From Desulfobacula toluolica Tol2 (GTDB lineage Bacteria; Desulfobacterota; Desulfobacteria; Desulfobacterales; Desulfobacteraceae): DNA of 64,000 bases. Below the pieces are notes generated by a model that was given only the letters and a program-made list of their open reading frames with translations, did no database searches and was not told where the DNA came from. Position numbers and translations under genes: made by a program. The stretch lies in NCBI RefSeq assembly GCF_000307105.1, contig NC_018645.1:4722001-4786000 (forward strand). Reading direction: 5' to 3'. This document shows positions 1 through 9,227 of this stretch, in pieces. How positions within the stretch are numbered: position 1 is the first letter of the stretch; the number at the start of each line of letters is the position of its first letter.

Positions 1-233
1 ATTTGGTTAATATTTCCGTATCAGTGGATTGTTTGATCTTCCAGATCAGACAATTTATTACCAGGGGCGGCTCAAGAGCCTTTTCAGCTGTCCAACAGAC
101 AATTTTGGCCCCAACATAGAAAATCCCAATTCATTCCAGAAATTCTATTGAAATAAGCGTTTTGACATCTTTGGGCAAGCCCCATATGATTCTGAGCTTA
201 ATTAATTCACTTTAATAGACTTAGGATGAACCC

Positions 234-1367
234 ATGAATCTTAAACCGTTTCTTGCTTTTTCAGAACTCAGCATTGCAGATCTTGATGCATGGCAGAATC
301 AAGGAGGAAAAACAGCAGGAGTCTACTGCATCTATGCGCCCGATGAACTCATCCGGGCCGCCGGGATCGTCCCTGTAAGCCTGTGCGGCAAAAAGCAGAC
401 CCCCATCAAGGATGCGGAAAGAGAACTTCCGGCCAGTTTATGTCCCCTGATCAAATCCAGCTATGGATATGCCGTGACCGACACCTGCCCCTTTTTCAGT
501 TTTTCAGACATCCTCATTGCAGAAACAACCTGTGACGGCAAAAAGAAAATGTACGAACTCATGGGGGAACTCAAACCTTTGCATCTGATGCATCTTCCCC
601 ACACTCAGAAAGGAGCCGCCCCCCTGCGATACTGGATGGACAGCCTCAAAGAACTTGAGAATTTCCTGTTTGAATGCTCCGGGGTAAAAGTCACCAAAGA
701 AGGTCTTCATAATCAGATCCGGCAGCAGAATGAAATCCGCAAAGCACTTTGGGACATATCTGTTCTGGCTGCTGACAAACGCTCCCCCCTGACGGCAACG
801 GAGATGCTGGCCATACAGGAGAGCAAAAGCTTTTGTGTACACCCTGAAACATACTTGGCCCAATTGACATCCCTGAAAAGTGATATGGAAGACTTTTTTA
901 ATCAGCCGGATCTTCCGGACCAGGACGGAACTCGCATCCTGCTCACTGGATGCCCGGTTGGAAAAGGATCTGACAAGGTCATCAGGATTGCCCAGGACCT
1001 TGGTGCCAGGATCGTTTCCATGGAAAACTGCTCCGGGCTCAAGGGCATGACTTTGGCTGTGGATGAAACCGGAGATCCCCATGAGGCAATTGCCCGCAGA
1101 TACCTTAAGATCCCCTGTTCCTGTATGACCCCCAACCCCAACCGCCCGGAATCCATCAGGGAAATGGCCGACCTTTTCAAAATCGATGCTGTCCTGGATA
1201 TGACCTGGCTGGGATGTCACACTTACAACGCTGAATCCACCACGCTTCAACGGTTCGTGGAAGACAACCTCCACCTGCATTTCCTGCATATCGAAACCGA
1301 CTATTCCGAATCCGATGAAGGACAGCTTCGTACCCGGATTGAAGCCTTGATCGAATTATCAGAGTAA
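234..1367 (+). CDS. 2-hydroxyacyl-CoA dehydratase family (double-cubane cluster type) protein
   Basis: The 377-residue protein looks like the single-chain HgdB/YjiM-type relatives of 2-hydroxyacyl-CoA dehydratase subunits, some of which bind a double-cubane [Fe8S9] cluster and do low-potential reductions. Cysteines at 32, 51, 70, 85 and 100, plus later TGCP, ENCSG, CSCM and LGCH cysteines, fit cluster ligation. The ATG follows an AGGA about 7 bases upstream. It is the first gene of a run with an ABC importer that starts 39 bases downstream, so it may act on the imported compound. No HgdC-type activator ATPase lies in the window, so its electron donor must be encoded elsewhere. Family call is firm; substrate unknown. 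Confidence 0.8.
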   Translation: MNLKPFLAFSELSIADLDAWQNQGGKTAGVYCIYAPDELIRAAGIVPVSLCGKKQTPIKDAERELPASLCPLIKSSYGYAVTDTCPFFSFSDILIAETTCDGKKKMYELMGELKPLHLMHLPHTQKGAAPLRYWMDSLKELENFLFECSGVKVTKEGLHNQIRQQNEIRKALWDISVLAADKRSPLTATEMLAIQESKSFCVHPETYLAQLTSLKSDMEDFFNQPDLPDQDGTRILLTGCPVGKGSDKVIRIAQDLGARIVSMENCSGLKGMTLAVDETGDPHEAIARRYLKIPCSCMTPNPNRPESIREMADLFKIDAVLDMTWLGCHTYNAESTTLQRFVEDNLHLHFLHIETDYSESDEGQLRTRIEALIELSE

Positions 1368-1406
1368 CAAATAATTTTATTCAATATGATAAAGGAGAGA
1401 CAAAAA

Positions 1407-2537
1407 ATGAACAACAACAGTGTAAAGAAAATTTGTACAACCATAGCAGCCCTGTTGCTGATTTTTTGGCTGGTAACAGGTGCCGCCCATGCAGCCGAAA
1501 AAAAAATCCCCAGCCTGTACCTGGGTTATGTTTTCACCACACACCACACACCACTGATGGTTGCCGCCATAAAAGGGGAAGCCCTTAAAGAATCCGGGGC
1601 TTATCTGGCCCCCATGGTTCCCAGGCAAAAGTATAAAATCATGTCTGCTGATGGAACTCCCCTGGCCGTACTCAACTTCATTGTTTCTAAAAGCGGGTCT
1701 GAGACATCCACTCTTTTTGCCATGAATCGCCTGGATATCGGCCTTGCATCCAGCACCGCTTTTATGAGCGGTATTGACAGGGGAACCAAAATGAAAATTT
1801 TGTGCCCCCTGCATGTGGACGGCATGAGCATGGTTTTTCCTGCAAACAGCAAGATCAAAGGATATGAAGCTGTTTCCGCAGCCATCAAAAATTCCAAAAC
1901 CCCTTTTAAACTCGGTTATCACTCCCCAACCAGCGCCCCTCGTGTGGTCTTTGAAGGGGCATTGCACAAGGCCGGATACAAAATCACAGGCAATCCCAAT
2001 GATGTCGATGCCGACATCCTGATGGTGGACCTCAAGTCTACCTCCAACCTTATCCCTGCCCTGCTCAGCAACCAGGTTGACTGCTGGGTGGGGCCTGCAC
2101 CCCATCCTGCAGTGGCCGAATACAAGCATGTCGGCCACATCGGCCTGGACTCCCGGGATCTGCCCCCTGAGGGCCAGTGGACCGACTTTCCATGCTGTGT
2201 TATGGGAGCCGGTGAGCAGATCATTGCAGAAAATCCTGAAGTTGTCCAGGCCATGACCGACCTGCTGACACTGGCCTCTAAATGGAGCAATACCAACAAG
2301 GCTGAAGCCGCCAAAATTTCAGCTGACTGGCTCGGTGTTCCACAAAAAGCCGTTGAAAAATCTGCCATCATCTATACCACCAATCCCACTGAGAACTGGA
2401 TAAAGGGTGAAGGGGTGTTCCTGGATATGCTCAACAGCATGAACAAATTCAAGGGAAAAATGAAGGGCGCAGAAATTGCTGAAGCCTCAGCTATTCTTTA
2501 TGATTTTTCATTTGTAAAAAAGAGCCTGGCCAGATAA
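1407..2537 (+). CDS. ABC transporter substrate-binding protein, NMT1/SsuA-like
   Basis: This is a periplasmic solute-binding protein of the NMT1/nitrate-sulfonate-taurine type. An N-terminal signal peptide has a hydrophobic core (LLLIFWLVTG) and a probable cleavage site after AHA, followed by mature AEKKIPSL. An earlier in-frame ATG at 1386 exists, but the Shine-Dalgarno AAGGAGA (about 1392-1398) places initiation at 1407. The mature domain has the usual two-lobe features: a TPLAVLNFIV region, DIGLASSTAF, and a hinge segment near NQVDCWVGPAPHP. It is followed after 4 bases by the permease and then the ATPase, forming one importer. Substrate cannot be read; family members take up sulfonates, nitrate, thiamine precursors or aromatic acids. 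Confidence 0.82.
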   Translation: MNNNSVKKICTTIAALLLIFWLVTGAAHAAEKKIPSLYLGYVFTTHHTPLMVAAIKGEALKESGAYLAPMVPRQKYKIMSADGTPLAVLNFIVSKSGSETSTLFAMNRLDIGLASSTAFMSGIDRGTKMKILCPLHVDGMSMVFPANSKIKGYEAVSAAIKNSKTPFKLGYHSPTSAPRVVFEGALHKAGYKITGNPNDVDADILMVDLKSTSNLIPALLSNQVDCWVGPAPHPAVAEYKHVGHIGLDSRDLPPEGQWTDFPCCVMGAGEQIIAENPEVVQAMTDLLTLASKWSNTNKAEAAKISADWLGVPQKAVEKSAIIYTTNPTENWIKGEGVFLDMLNSMNKFKGKMKGAEIAEASAILYDFSFVKKSLAR

Positions 2538-2541
2538 ACCC

Positions 2542-3447
2542 ATGTCAACTTCATCCAATGCCCGGATTTTCTTTGGCAGCTTTGGCAGCGCTTTTTTTAG
2601 AGTCAAAATAAAGCGGCAAACACTGGCTCTGATGATTCCGGTTCTTGCACCCATACTTTTGGTTTTTTTATGGCTTATACTTGCACCCAGGATCAACAAC
2701 CAGGTGATCCTGCCAGGCATACGGGAGGTGGGCAGACTCCTGTTCCACCCCGCACAGGATCTGATCGGAATGGGATCACTTGCAGGCAACGTGCTGGTGA
2801 GTCTGGTGCGTGTTGTAATGGGGTATGCAATCGCCGCAGTGGTAGCCATCCCCCTGGGGGTGGTCATGGGATACTACGGACTTGTATTCCGGTTTTTCAA
2901 CGGTTTTTTAAACCTGTTCAGGCCCATCCCCCCCCTGGCATGGGTTCCTTTGGTCATGGCCTGGTTCGGCGTCTCCAGCCTTGCAACCCTTACCGGGGTT
3001 GAAACCGGAAAAGCGTTTATCTACCTGAACAACATCAAATTCTCCATGCTGTTCATCATTTTCATCGGTGCATTCTACCCCATTCTCACCTCCACCATCC
3101 ACGGTGTAAGAAATGTCGGAGCCACCCTCATTGATTCGGCAAGGGTTCTGGGAGCCAGTGAAAACCAGATTTTCATTAAAATCCTGATTCCCGCGGCCAT
3201 GCCATCCATTATAACCGGGATGCGCATAGGCCTTGGTATTGCATGGATGTGCCTTGTTTCTGCAGAAATGCTGCCGGGTTCACTTTCCGGCATCGGCTAT
3301 ATGATCACCCACGCATTTACCCTTGCCTCAACTGATATTGTCATCGCAGGAATGATCTCAATCGGAGTTGTGGGCGCACTCATGGATATGATTTTCCGCC
3401 GCATTGAGCTTAAAAAATTTTCATGGCGCAGGCAGGCGGATTCATGA
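2542..3447 (+). CDS. ABC transporter permease, SsuC/TauC-like
   Basis: Inner-membrane permease of the BPD_transp_1 fold with about six hydrophobic segments (for example VIPVLAPILLVFLWLIL and the MSIGVVGALMDMIF region near the C-terminus). The EAA-loop signature that contacts the ATPase is seen around SARVLGASENQIFIKILIP, which is typical of SsuC/TauC. It is coupled on both sides: 4 bases after the binding protein, and its TGA overlaps the ATG of the ATPase gene. About 300 residues is slightly longer than the usual 250-270 because of an N-terminal extension. Substrate unknown. Confidence 0.82.
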   Translation: MSTSSNARIFFGSFGSAFFRVKIKRQTLALMIPVLAPILLVFLWLILAPRINNQVILPGIREVGRLLFHPAQDLIGMGSLAGNVLVSLVRVVMGYAIAAVVAIPLGVVMGYYGLVFRFFNGFLNLFRPIPPLAWVPLVMAWFGVSSLATLTGVETGKAFIYLNNIKFSMLFIIFIGAFYPILTSTIHGVRNVGATLIDSARVLGASENQIFIKILIPAAMPSIITGMRIGLGIAWMCLVSAEMLPGSLSGIGYMITHAFTLASTDIVIAGMISIGVVGALMDMIFRRIELKKFSWRRQADS

Positions 3448-4226
3448 ATGAAAAAAACCGGGAAATCATCGGCATCAAAGGCCTTTCCAAGACGTTTACC
3501 ACCCAAAAAGGAGACCAGTTCCTTGCCGTGGACAATATCAGCCTGAGGATCTTTAAAAATTCCTTTACCTGTATTGTGGGCCCTTCAGGATGCGGAAAAT
3601 CAACCGTCCTGCGCATCGCAGCCGGTCTTGAAAAAGCCTCTGCAGGAACGGTTCACTATTGCTGCTCCCCGGTGACGAAACCATGTGGTGAAATAGGGCT
3701 TGTATTTCAGGAATATTCCCTTTTCCCCTGGATGACGGTTCTGGACAACGTGGCTGCAGGGCCTGAATTCGCAGGAATTAACAAAAAAAAACGGCACCAT
3801 GATGCCATGGACTACCTTTGCATGGTCAATATGGAGGAGTTTAAGAACGCATACCCCCACGAGCTTTCCGGAGGAATGCGGCAGAGAGTTGCCATTGCAA
3901 GGGCTTTGGCCAATGAGCCTGATGTACTGCTAATGGATGAACCTTTTGGTGCCCTGGACGCCCACACCCGCATCCTGCTCCAGCAAGAACTTTTAAGAGT
4001 ATGGGAACTGACCCGTAAAACCATCATACTGGTCACTCACAGCGTGGATGAAGCCGTGTTTCTGGCCGATGAAATTCTGGTCATGTCCAGCCGCCCTGGC
4101 CATATCCGTAAAATCATCCGGGTGGACATGAAACGCCCCAGGAGCCGGGCTAATCCAACATTCGGAGCCCTGACAGATAATATTCTCCGGGAGCTGGGAA
4201 ACGGGACGGTTAAACAACTGCCTTAA
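3444..4226 (+). CDS. ABC transporter ATP-binding protein, SsuB/TauB-like
   Basis: Cytoplasmic ATPase energising the importer. Walker A (GPSGCGKST), the Q-loop (FQEYSLFPW), the signature (LSGGMRQR), Walker B (VLLMDEP) with the D-loop (FGALD) and the H-loop (VTHSVDEA) are all intact and in order, as in the taurine/sulfonate/nitrate branch. The start at 3444 is preferred over an in-frame ATG at 3423 because it makes a classic ATGA overlap with the permease stop. The gene is the last of the four-gene run that starts with the double-cubane protein at 234. Confidence 0.88.
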   Translation: MNEKNREIIGIKGLSKTFTTQKGDQFLAVDNISLRIFKNSFTCIVGPSGCGKSTVLRIAAGLEKASAGTVHYCCSPVTKPCGEIGLVFQEYSLFPWMTVLDNVAAGPEFAGINKKKRHHDAMDYLCMVNMEEFKNAYPHELSGGMRQRVAIARALANEPDVLLMDEPFGALDAHTRILLQQELLRVWELTRKTIILVTHSVDEAVFLADEILVMSSRPGHIRKIIRVDMKRPRSRANPTFGALTDNILRELGNGTVKQLP

Positions 4227-4696
4227 ATCTCACAAAGGCCTGCCGGGTTTATTCTGCAGGAATATCGGTTGTCCATACAAAAACTTCTGGATTTGGAAAC
4301 TGATATTCTATGTGAATACCATAACGGCATTTTCCAGCACTAAAATTCAGTATAGGGGAATCTTTAAAAGCAAAACCAGCTGTTGTTTTAGATCGAGACT
4401 AATTTTCCCTAACCACAAGATATTGTGTCAAGATTTGATTTGGAGATACCAGGACTTTTGGAACGGGATACTATGTGATAAAACGCTTTTAGTTCTGTGG
4501 TTTGCTATATATGAAAGAATCTAAGGGCATTGTACAGTTCTTTCATATAAAAAAAACAATAACGCAAAGTGAACTTATCAATGTTTTTAATTACCAGGGT
4601 ATTAATTGGACCCTTTGGCACTTTGTATCCTAAACTCAAGATTGATAACCATTCTTCTTTAATTTTTTTAGGTATGACGTAAGGTAATGCAAAAAT
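4227..4696. other. gene-free spacer with a 12-bp inverted repeat
   Basis: No convincing gene lies between the ABC ATPase and the convergent SpoU gene. A short ORF at 4312-4524 has no ribosome-binding site and an unconvincing composition. The only structure seen is a perfect inverted repeat, TATATGAAAGAA (4508-4519) and TTCTTTCATATA (4538-4549), with an 18-base spacer. The arms resemble the end of the dispersed repeat described at 50764-50855. Neither strand has a proper U-tract, so a terminator is not well supported. Confidence 0.5.
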
Positions 4697-5197
4697 TTAT
4701 CCTTCTGGAAACTGGCGGCAGTATTCATACAAAGCCATGTTGGCAGCAGAAGCGGCGTTGTAGCTATGGGGCATCCCCCATACGGGAATTTCGATAACTT
4801 CATCCAGTAGCTCAAGGATATCATCCTTAATCCCAAGGCGCTCATTACCCACAACTAAAACTGATCGACGCTTAAAAGAGAAGTGATGGATGTTCTGTGA
4901 GTTGGATGTTTGTTCTATCCCCACAATAGAGTAACCATCTGCTTTAAGTTTTTTTAGTACTGGGCCTAAGGATCTGTGAGTTGAAACTGTTAGCTCTGAG
5001 GTGGCGTCTCTGGCAATTTTACTAATTAATGATGCGTTCCCGCAAATAATCATTTTCTCTACAGCACATGCACTTGCGGTGCGGGCGATCTGAGAAATAT
5101 TCACGTTGCTCCGCATGGGTACACATGCAATAATCAGCTCACGGGGCTGGATTAAACCTGTTCGAAATTTATGGCGCTGGTGTTCAAATTTTCCCAT
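4697..5197 (-). CDS. SpoU/TrmH-family RNA 2'-O-methyltransferase
   Basis: The 166-residue protein has the three SPOUT motifs of ribose 2'-O-methyltransferases in order: motif 1 with the Asn and Arg of NVNISQIARTA, motif 2 in VVGNERLGI, and motif 3 around IPVWGMPHSYNAASAANMAL. These form the knotted SAM site. It is shorter than TrmH or RlmB and lacks an N-terminal RNA-binding extension. In motif 3 the usual SLNVSVAA is replaced by SYNAASAAN. The ATG overlaps the truA stop by one base (TAATG), so the two tRNA/rRNA modification genes are coupled. The target nucleotide is unknown. Confidence 0.8.
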   Translation of the reverse strand: MGKFEHQRHKFRTGLIQPRELIIACVPMRSNVNISQIARTASACAVEKMIICGNASLISKIARDATSELTVSTHRSLGPVLKKLKADGYSIVGIEQTSNSQNIHHFSFKRRSVLVVGNERLGIKDDILELLDEVIEIPVWGMPHSYNAASAANMALYEYCRQFPEG

Positions 5198-6012
5198 TAT
5201 ATAGCCTCTGTCTGATCTGTTTTGATAGCATCATCCATGCTCTTTTTATCATAAAACACAGTATCAAGATAAAGGCCTGAAGCGGGAGCTGTACCGGGTG
5301 CAGCTTTACGACTCTTTGCCTCTATTATACGGGGAATATCATCGACTTTTGACCTTCCCTCTCCAACCTTAACAAGTGCGCGAACTATATTGCGTACCAT
5401 TTTATAAAGAAAACCGTCAGCAATAATTGAAAAGCACAGTAAAGAGTCTTTTTCTGTAAGCGTAAGAGAATGAACAGTTCTTACTGATGTTGCCCTTTTA
5501 TAATTTGGAACTTTGGCAAAGGAAGCAAAGTCTTTAGTCCCTGTAAAATATGAACAGGCTTTATCCATAGCTTTAACATTCAATTTTTCAGGAACATACC
5601 AAACTTTTCCATTCATTTCAGATGGCAGCCTGGGGTGGTTCCAGATTTTATAGATGTAACATTTCCCAATTGCGGATTCTCTTGCATGGAAGCTATCAGA
5701 CATCTTCTTTAAACTGGTGATTTCGATGTTTTTCTCAAGGACACTGTTAAGTTTAAACAAAGCCTCTTTTTCATTGATATCTTTGGGGAGACGAATAGAT
5801 GCGACTTGTCCTGTTGCATGGGTTCCGCGATCGGTTCGTCCTGATCCTTCAACATTATGGCGCAATCCCAAGCATTTTGTCACAGCATGTTCCAATGCGC
5901 CCTGGATCGTAGGCTTGTCTTTATGCCGTTGCCATCCGTAGTAATTCTGCCCATCGTAACGGATATCCATCCTATAATTTGCAAAAGTTATATCATTATT
6001 AAAATCTGTCAT
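5197..6012 (-). CDS. truA: tRNA pseudouridine(38-40) synthase TruA
   Basis: TruA converts uridines 38-40 of the anticodon stem-loop to pseudouridine. The catalytic motif GSGRTDRGTHATGQ carries the essential Asp, and the RYDGQNYYGWQRH N-terminal signature is present, as are FKLNSVL, HARESAIGKCYIYKI and a C-terminal FLYKMVRNIV block. The frame opens further upstream at a TTG at 6045, but the ATG at 6012 (MTDFNN) has an AGGTG about 8 bases upstream and gives the normal family start. Length (271 residues) is typical. It overlaps the downstream SpoU methyltransferase gene by one base. Confidence 0.9.
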   Translation of the reverse strand: MTDFNNDITFANYRMDIRYDGQNYYGWQRHKDKPTIQGALEHAVTKCLGLRHNVEGSGRTDRGTHATGQVASIRLPKDINEKEALFKLNSVLEKNIEITSLKKMSDSFHARESAIGKCYIYKIWNHPRLPSEMNGKVWYVPEKLNVKAMDKACSYFTGTKDFASFAKVPNYKRATSVRTVHSLTLTEKDSLLCFSIIADGFLYKMVRNIVRALVKVGEGRSKVDDIPRIIEAKSRKAAPGTAPASGLYLDTVFYDKKSMDDAIKTDQTEAI

Positions 6013-6194
6013 CAAAAAAACACCTGTTGGGTTGCCTGTGGGCAAATTAAATAATAACGGAACTCACAGTCTGTAAAGCTAATATGTACTTCAACGGAAA
6101 AAGTCAGTCAAGGTTTATGTCTGATGAATAAGAACAAGCAAAGTCCATAGGAAAAAGGGGACTTGTCAAAAGGTATGCTTTGAGTTTTTATATA

Positions 6195-7145
6195 TTATTG
6201 TCGTTTTTGTTGCTTTTCATAGGCTTCAATAATGCTTGATACAAGTTTATGTCGGACAACATCATTTTTTGAAAAATAAATGAACTCGATTCTATTTATT
6301 TTCTTTAACAGACCCTTAGCTTCTATAAGACCGGATTTTTTACCGGCGGGAAGATCAACCTGTGTGATATCTCCTGTAACAATGACTTTTGATCCATAGC
6401 CAATTCGTGTCAAAAACATTTTCATTTGTTGTGATGTTGTATTCTGGGCTTCATCAAGAATAATAAAAGAATTGCTCAGGGTTCTTCCCCGCATAAAAGC
6501 AAGGGGGGCAATTTCAATGGTGTCCTGCTCTATAAGTGTTTGTACTTTTTCATAGTCCATCATATCATAAAGAGCATCATACAAAGGGCGCAGATAGGGA
6601 TTTATTTTCTGGGCAAGGTCGCCGGGTAAAAATCCCAGAGTCTCTCCTGCTTCGACCGCAGGCCTTGCTAATATGATTTTTTTGATTTCCCCTCTTGAAA
6701 ATGCAGCCATTGCCATTGCCATTGCAAGATATGTTTTGCCGGTTCCGGCGGGACCTATGGCAAAAATAATATCATTTTTAAGGCTTGCCTCGGCATATTC
6801 TTTTTGGGCAGTATTGCGTGGGGTGATGGGTTTGTTGTTAACTGTTTTAAAAATTGTTGTAGAAAAAATATCTTTGATATGGGAATTATTGTTGTGTTTT
6901 ATAATTTTTATGGCGGCATCAAAATCAGCTTCATCAAAATAAAATTTATTTTCCAGAAGCTGATAAAGTTGCTGGAGTATTTTTTCAGCAAGATCAGTAT
7001 TGTGGGCTGTGCCACTAACCAACAAAGAACTGCCCCTTGTATTGATCTCAACATTAAACGCTTTGCAAATTTTATCCAGATTATAGTTGTGATGACCGAA
7101 GAGCTCTCTGGTAAGCATCGGATTTTCAAATGTAATGTTTTTCAT
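6195..7145 (-). CDS. PhoH family ATPase (PhoH-like/YbeZ)
   Basis: Cytoplasmic P-loop ATPase of the PhoH family, often linked to RNA metabolism and ribosome maturation with YbeY. Residues 1-65 form the small KH-like N-terminal region of this subfamily. Walker A is GPAGTGKT at 131-138, Walker B is FIILDEAQN, and the conserved MKMFLTRIGYGSKVIVTGD segment follows. Length of 316 is normal. The ybeY/hdIG partners common in other bacteria are not adjacent; the gene stands alone between truA and the efflux operon. Confidence 0.88.
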   Translation of the reverse strand: MKNITFENPMLTRELFGHHNYNLDKICKAFNVEINTRGSSLLVSGTAHNTDLAEKILQQLYQLLENKFYFDEADFDAAIKIIKHNNNSHIKDIFSTTIFKTVNNKPITPRNTAQKEYAEASLKNDIIFAIGPAGTGKTYLAMAMAMAAFSRGEIKKIILARPAVEAGETLGFLPGDLAQKINPYLRPLYDALYDMMDYEKVQTLIEQDTIEIAPLAFMRGRTLSNSFIILDEAQNTTSQQMKMFLTRIGYGSKVIVTGDITQVDLPAGKKSGLIEAKGLLKKINRIEFIYFSKNDVVRHKLVSSIIEAYEKQQKRQ

Positions 7146-7242
7146 AATTCATAGAATGCATTTTATTTGCTTACAGGTCAATAAAAATCAATTACTGGCA
7201 AAAGATTGGCTGCCAGCTCAGAACACTACTCAGGTCACAAGA

Positions 7243-8517
7243 TTACTCATGTCGCAAAGCAACAATGGGATCAACCCCGGCTGCGCGGGCAGCAGGATAG
7301 AGGCCAAAAATGATGCCGATCCCGATGCTCACGATCAGCGGCAAAAATATACTGGCCGGTGTTATGACTGTAGGCATTTTTGCAAACCAGGTGATAAACC
7401 AGGGAATGACCATGCCCAGCATAAGCCCGATTATGCCGCCGATTGTAGAAAGCACAACAGCTTCGATAAGAAATTGAATGATAATCTGCCTGCGTCGGGC
7501 ACCAATGGCTCTGCGGATGCCGATTTCCCTTATCCGCTCGGTCACGGAAGCCAGCATGATATTCATGATCCCTATGCCGCCCACCAGGAGACTTATTCCG
7601 GCAATGGACCCCAAAACAATGTTAAAAGTACGTTTTGTGGCTTCCGCCTGTTTGAGCAGGGCAAGGGGAACACTGAGCTGATAGTCAGTTTTTTTGTGAA
7701 ACAGTGTCAGCATCCGTTCGATGGCTTCAGCCGTGGGTTCCACGCTGGACAGGGTATCCACCTGGACGATAATCTGATGGAGTTCAACCTTTTCACGCAG
7801 ACGAGATCCCGAAGATCTCTTCATTGTAACATCCCCGAAATAACTCCGGGCCGTTGTTATGGGAATGTAAGCATCAATTTCCTTGTCAGGAATTTGCATG
7901 GTTCCTGTCTGCCCGGTTTCGTTTCGAATAATGCCGACAACCTCGAAGCTGTCCCCGCTGATTCGGATCATCTGACCAATGGTGTTCATGCCGGCCAGAA
8001 GTTTTCTGGCGCCAAACTCCGTTAAAACAACGACAGGAGCCTTTTTCTCCTGGTCTTCCAGGCTGAGAGTCCTGCCGCCGAGAAGGTCCCTGGGAATCAC
8101 TTCAAACCATTTTTGGGTGGTCCCCACAACCCGAAGTTCAAGAGAACGCTGCCCGAGACGCGATTGTTTTCTCACAAGTTTCACCGGCACATTCTTTTGA
8201 ACCGATGAAAAGCTTTCCTGTATCCTGGCATGATCCTGATAGGTCAGCCCGTAGATGCTGATAAACGAACTTGTTGTGCTGTTGCCCTCTTCTTCAACGG
8301 ATTTAACAGATGAAATAATAATATTGTTACTGCCCAGTTTGCGGATCTGTTCCAGCGCATCCTTGCTTGCGCCCTCCCCAACAGCCAGCATGGCCATAAC
8401 ACTGCCGACACCGAACACCACGCCCAGCATGGTCAGAAATGACCGCAGTTTGTGAAGCAGCAGTGTCTGGATGCCGGACGAAAGTTCCCTGAAAAATTTT
8501 ATCTGTCTGATGTCAAT
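7243..8517 (-). CDS. MacB-type ABC transporter permease (FtsX domain), probable non-AUG start
   Basis: Inner-membrane permease of a MacAB-like exporter. It has an N-terminal transmembrane helix (MLGVVFGVGSVMAMLAV), a large periplasmic MacB-PCD domain, and three C-terminal helices around GSIAGISLLVGGIGIMNIML and ERIREIGIRRAIGARR, the FtsX hallmark. The first ATG (8430) falls inside helix 1 and has no ribosome-binding site. The upstream frame encodes [13 protein letters not shown] and LLLHKLRSFLT, the normal cytoplasmic leader of this family, but contains no ATG, GTG or TTG after a stop near 8538. The start is therefore probably ATT (8517) or ATC (8511), just after AAGGGG and overlapping the ATPase stop. 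Coordinates use 8517. Confidence 0.78.
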   Translation of the reverse strand: MDIRQIKFFRELSSGIQTLLLHKLRSFLTMLGVVFGVGSVMAMLAVGEGASKDALEQIRKLGSNNIIISSVKSVEEEGNSTTSSFISIYGLTYQDHARIQESFSSVQKNVPVKLVRKQSRLGQRSLELRVVGTTQKWFEVIPRDLLGGRTLSLEDQEKKAPVVVLTEFGARKLLAGMNTIGQMIRISGDSFEVVGIIRNETGQTGTMQIPDKEIDAYIPITTARSYFGDVTMKRSSGSRLREKVELHQIIVQVDTLSSVEPTAEAIERMLTLFHKKTDYQLSVPLALLKQAEATKRTFNIVLGSIAGISLLVGGIGIMNIMLASVTERIREIGIRRAIGARRRQIIIQFLIEAVVLSTIGGIIGLMLGMVIPWFITWFAKMPTVITPASIFLPLIVSIGIGIIFGLYPAARAAGVDPIVALRHE

Positions 8518-9223
8518 CCCCTTCGATTCGTTCGATCATCCCGTCTTTCATATAAAGCCGATGCCGGGCATAGTCTGCAATATGAGATTCATGAGTTACC
8601 ATGATGATAGTTTTGCCTGCCACATGAAATTTATCCAGAAGTTCCATAATCTGTCGGCTGGTTTTGCTGTCCAGATTACCGGTAGGCTCATCCGCCAGAA
8701 TCAGATCTGGATTTGTTGCCAAAGCCCGTGCAATGGCCACTCTTTGCATCTGCCCTCCGGAAAGCTCTGCCGGGCGGTGATCAAGCCGGTCCTCAAGTCC
8801 GACCATGGCGGCAAGCTCCCTTGCATGATCTGCACTCCTATTGGTATCCCAGCCAAGGTAGTAAAGCGGCAGTTCAATGTTCCGCTGCACGGATAATTGA
8901 GAAATAAGATTGAAACTCTGAAAAATAAACCCGATATGCCGAAGCCGGATATCGCTTAAGGCATCATCATTCAAGCCGCTGATATCTTTTCCCTGAAAAA
9001 TATACCGGCCGCTGGTCAGCCTGTCCAGGCAACCGATAATATTCATCATTGTGCTTTTTCCTGACCCGCTGAAACCCATGATAGCCCAGAAACTTCCCTT
9101 GGAAAAGCAGATATCTATCCCTCCTAACGCTGCTACTTTCTGACTGCCCATAGTGTAAATCTTCCGGGCATTTTCAAGCCTGGCAATAATGTCCGGTCCG
9201 CTGCCTGATGGTGAAGATGCCAT
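8513..9223 (-). CDS. MacB/LolD-type ABC transporter ATP-binding protein
   Basis: ATPase of the tripartite exporter. Walker A is GFSGSGKST at residues 50-58 (Phe replaces the usual Pro), followed by the Q-loop FQSFNLI, signature LSGGQMQR, Walker B LILADEP with TGNLD, and H-loop [14 protein letters not shown] is characteristic of the MacB/LolD/FtsE subgroup. In E. coli MacB this domain is fused to the permease; here the two are separate, overlapping genes. It starts 4 bases after the adaptor gene stop, with GGACGGA at the end of that gene as possible ribosome-binding site. Confidence 0.88.
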   Translation of the reverse strand: MASSPSGSGPDIIARLENARKIYTMGSQKVAALGGIDICFSKGSFWAIMGFSGSGKSTMMNIIGCLDRLTSGRYIFQGKDISGLNDDALSDIRLRHIGFIFQSFNLISQLSVQRNIELPLYYLGWDTNRSADHARELAAMVGLEDRLDHRPAELSGGQMQRVAIARALATNPDLILADEPTGNLDSKTSRQIMELLDKFHVAGKTIIMVTHESHIADYARHRLYMKDGMIERIEGD

Positions 9224-9227
9224 GATT

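Noticed and set aside
4312-4524. 70-codon ORF in the spacer
   Set aside because: No ribosome-binding site, no recognisable domain, random-like composition.
4508-4549. 12-bp inverted repeat as terminator
   Set aside because: Neither strand has a U-tract after the stem; reported only as an inverted repeat.
7135-8025. 296-codon plus-strand frame opposite the efflux permease
   Set aside because: Antisense to a gene with clear MacB homology; composition is of a shadow frame (many Cys, His, Asn) and it lacks a ribosome-binding site.
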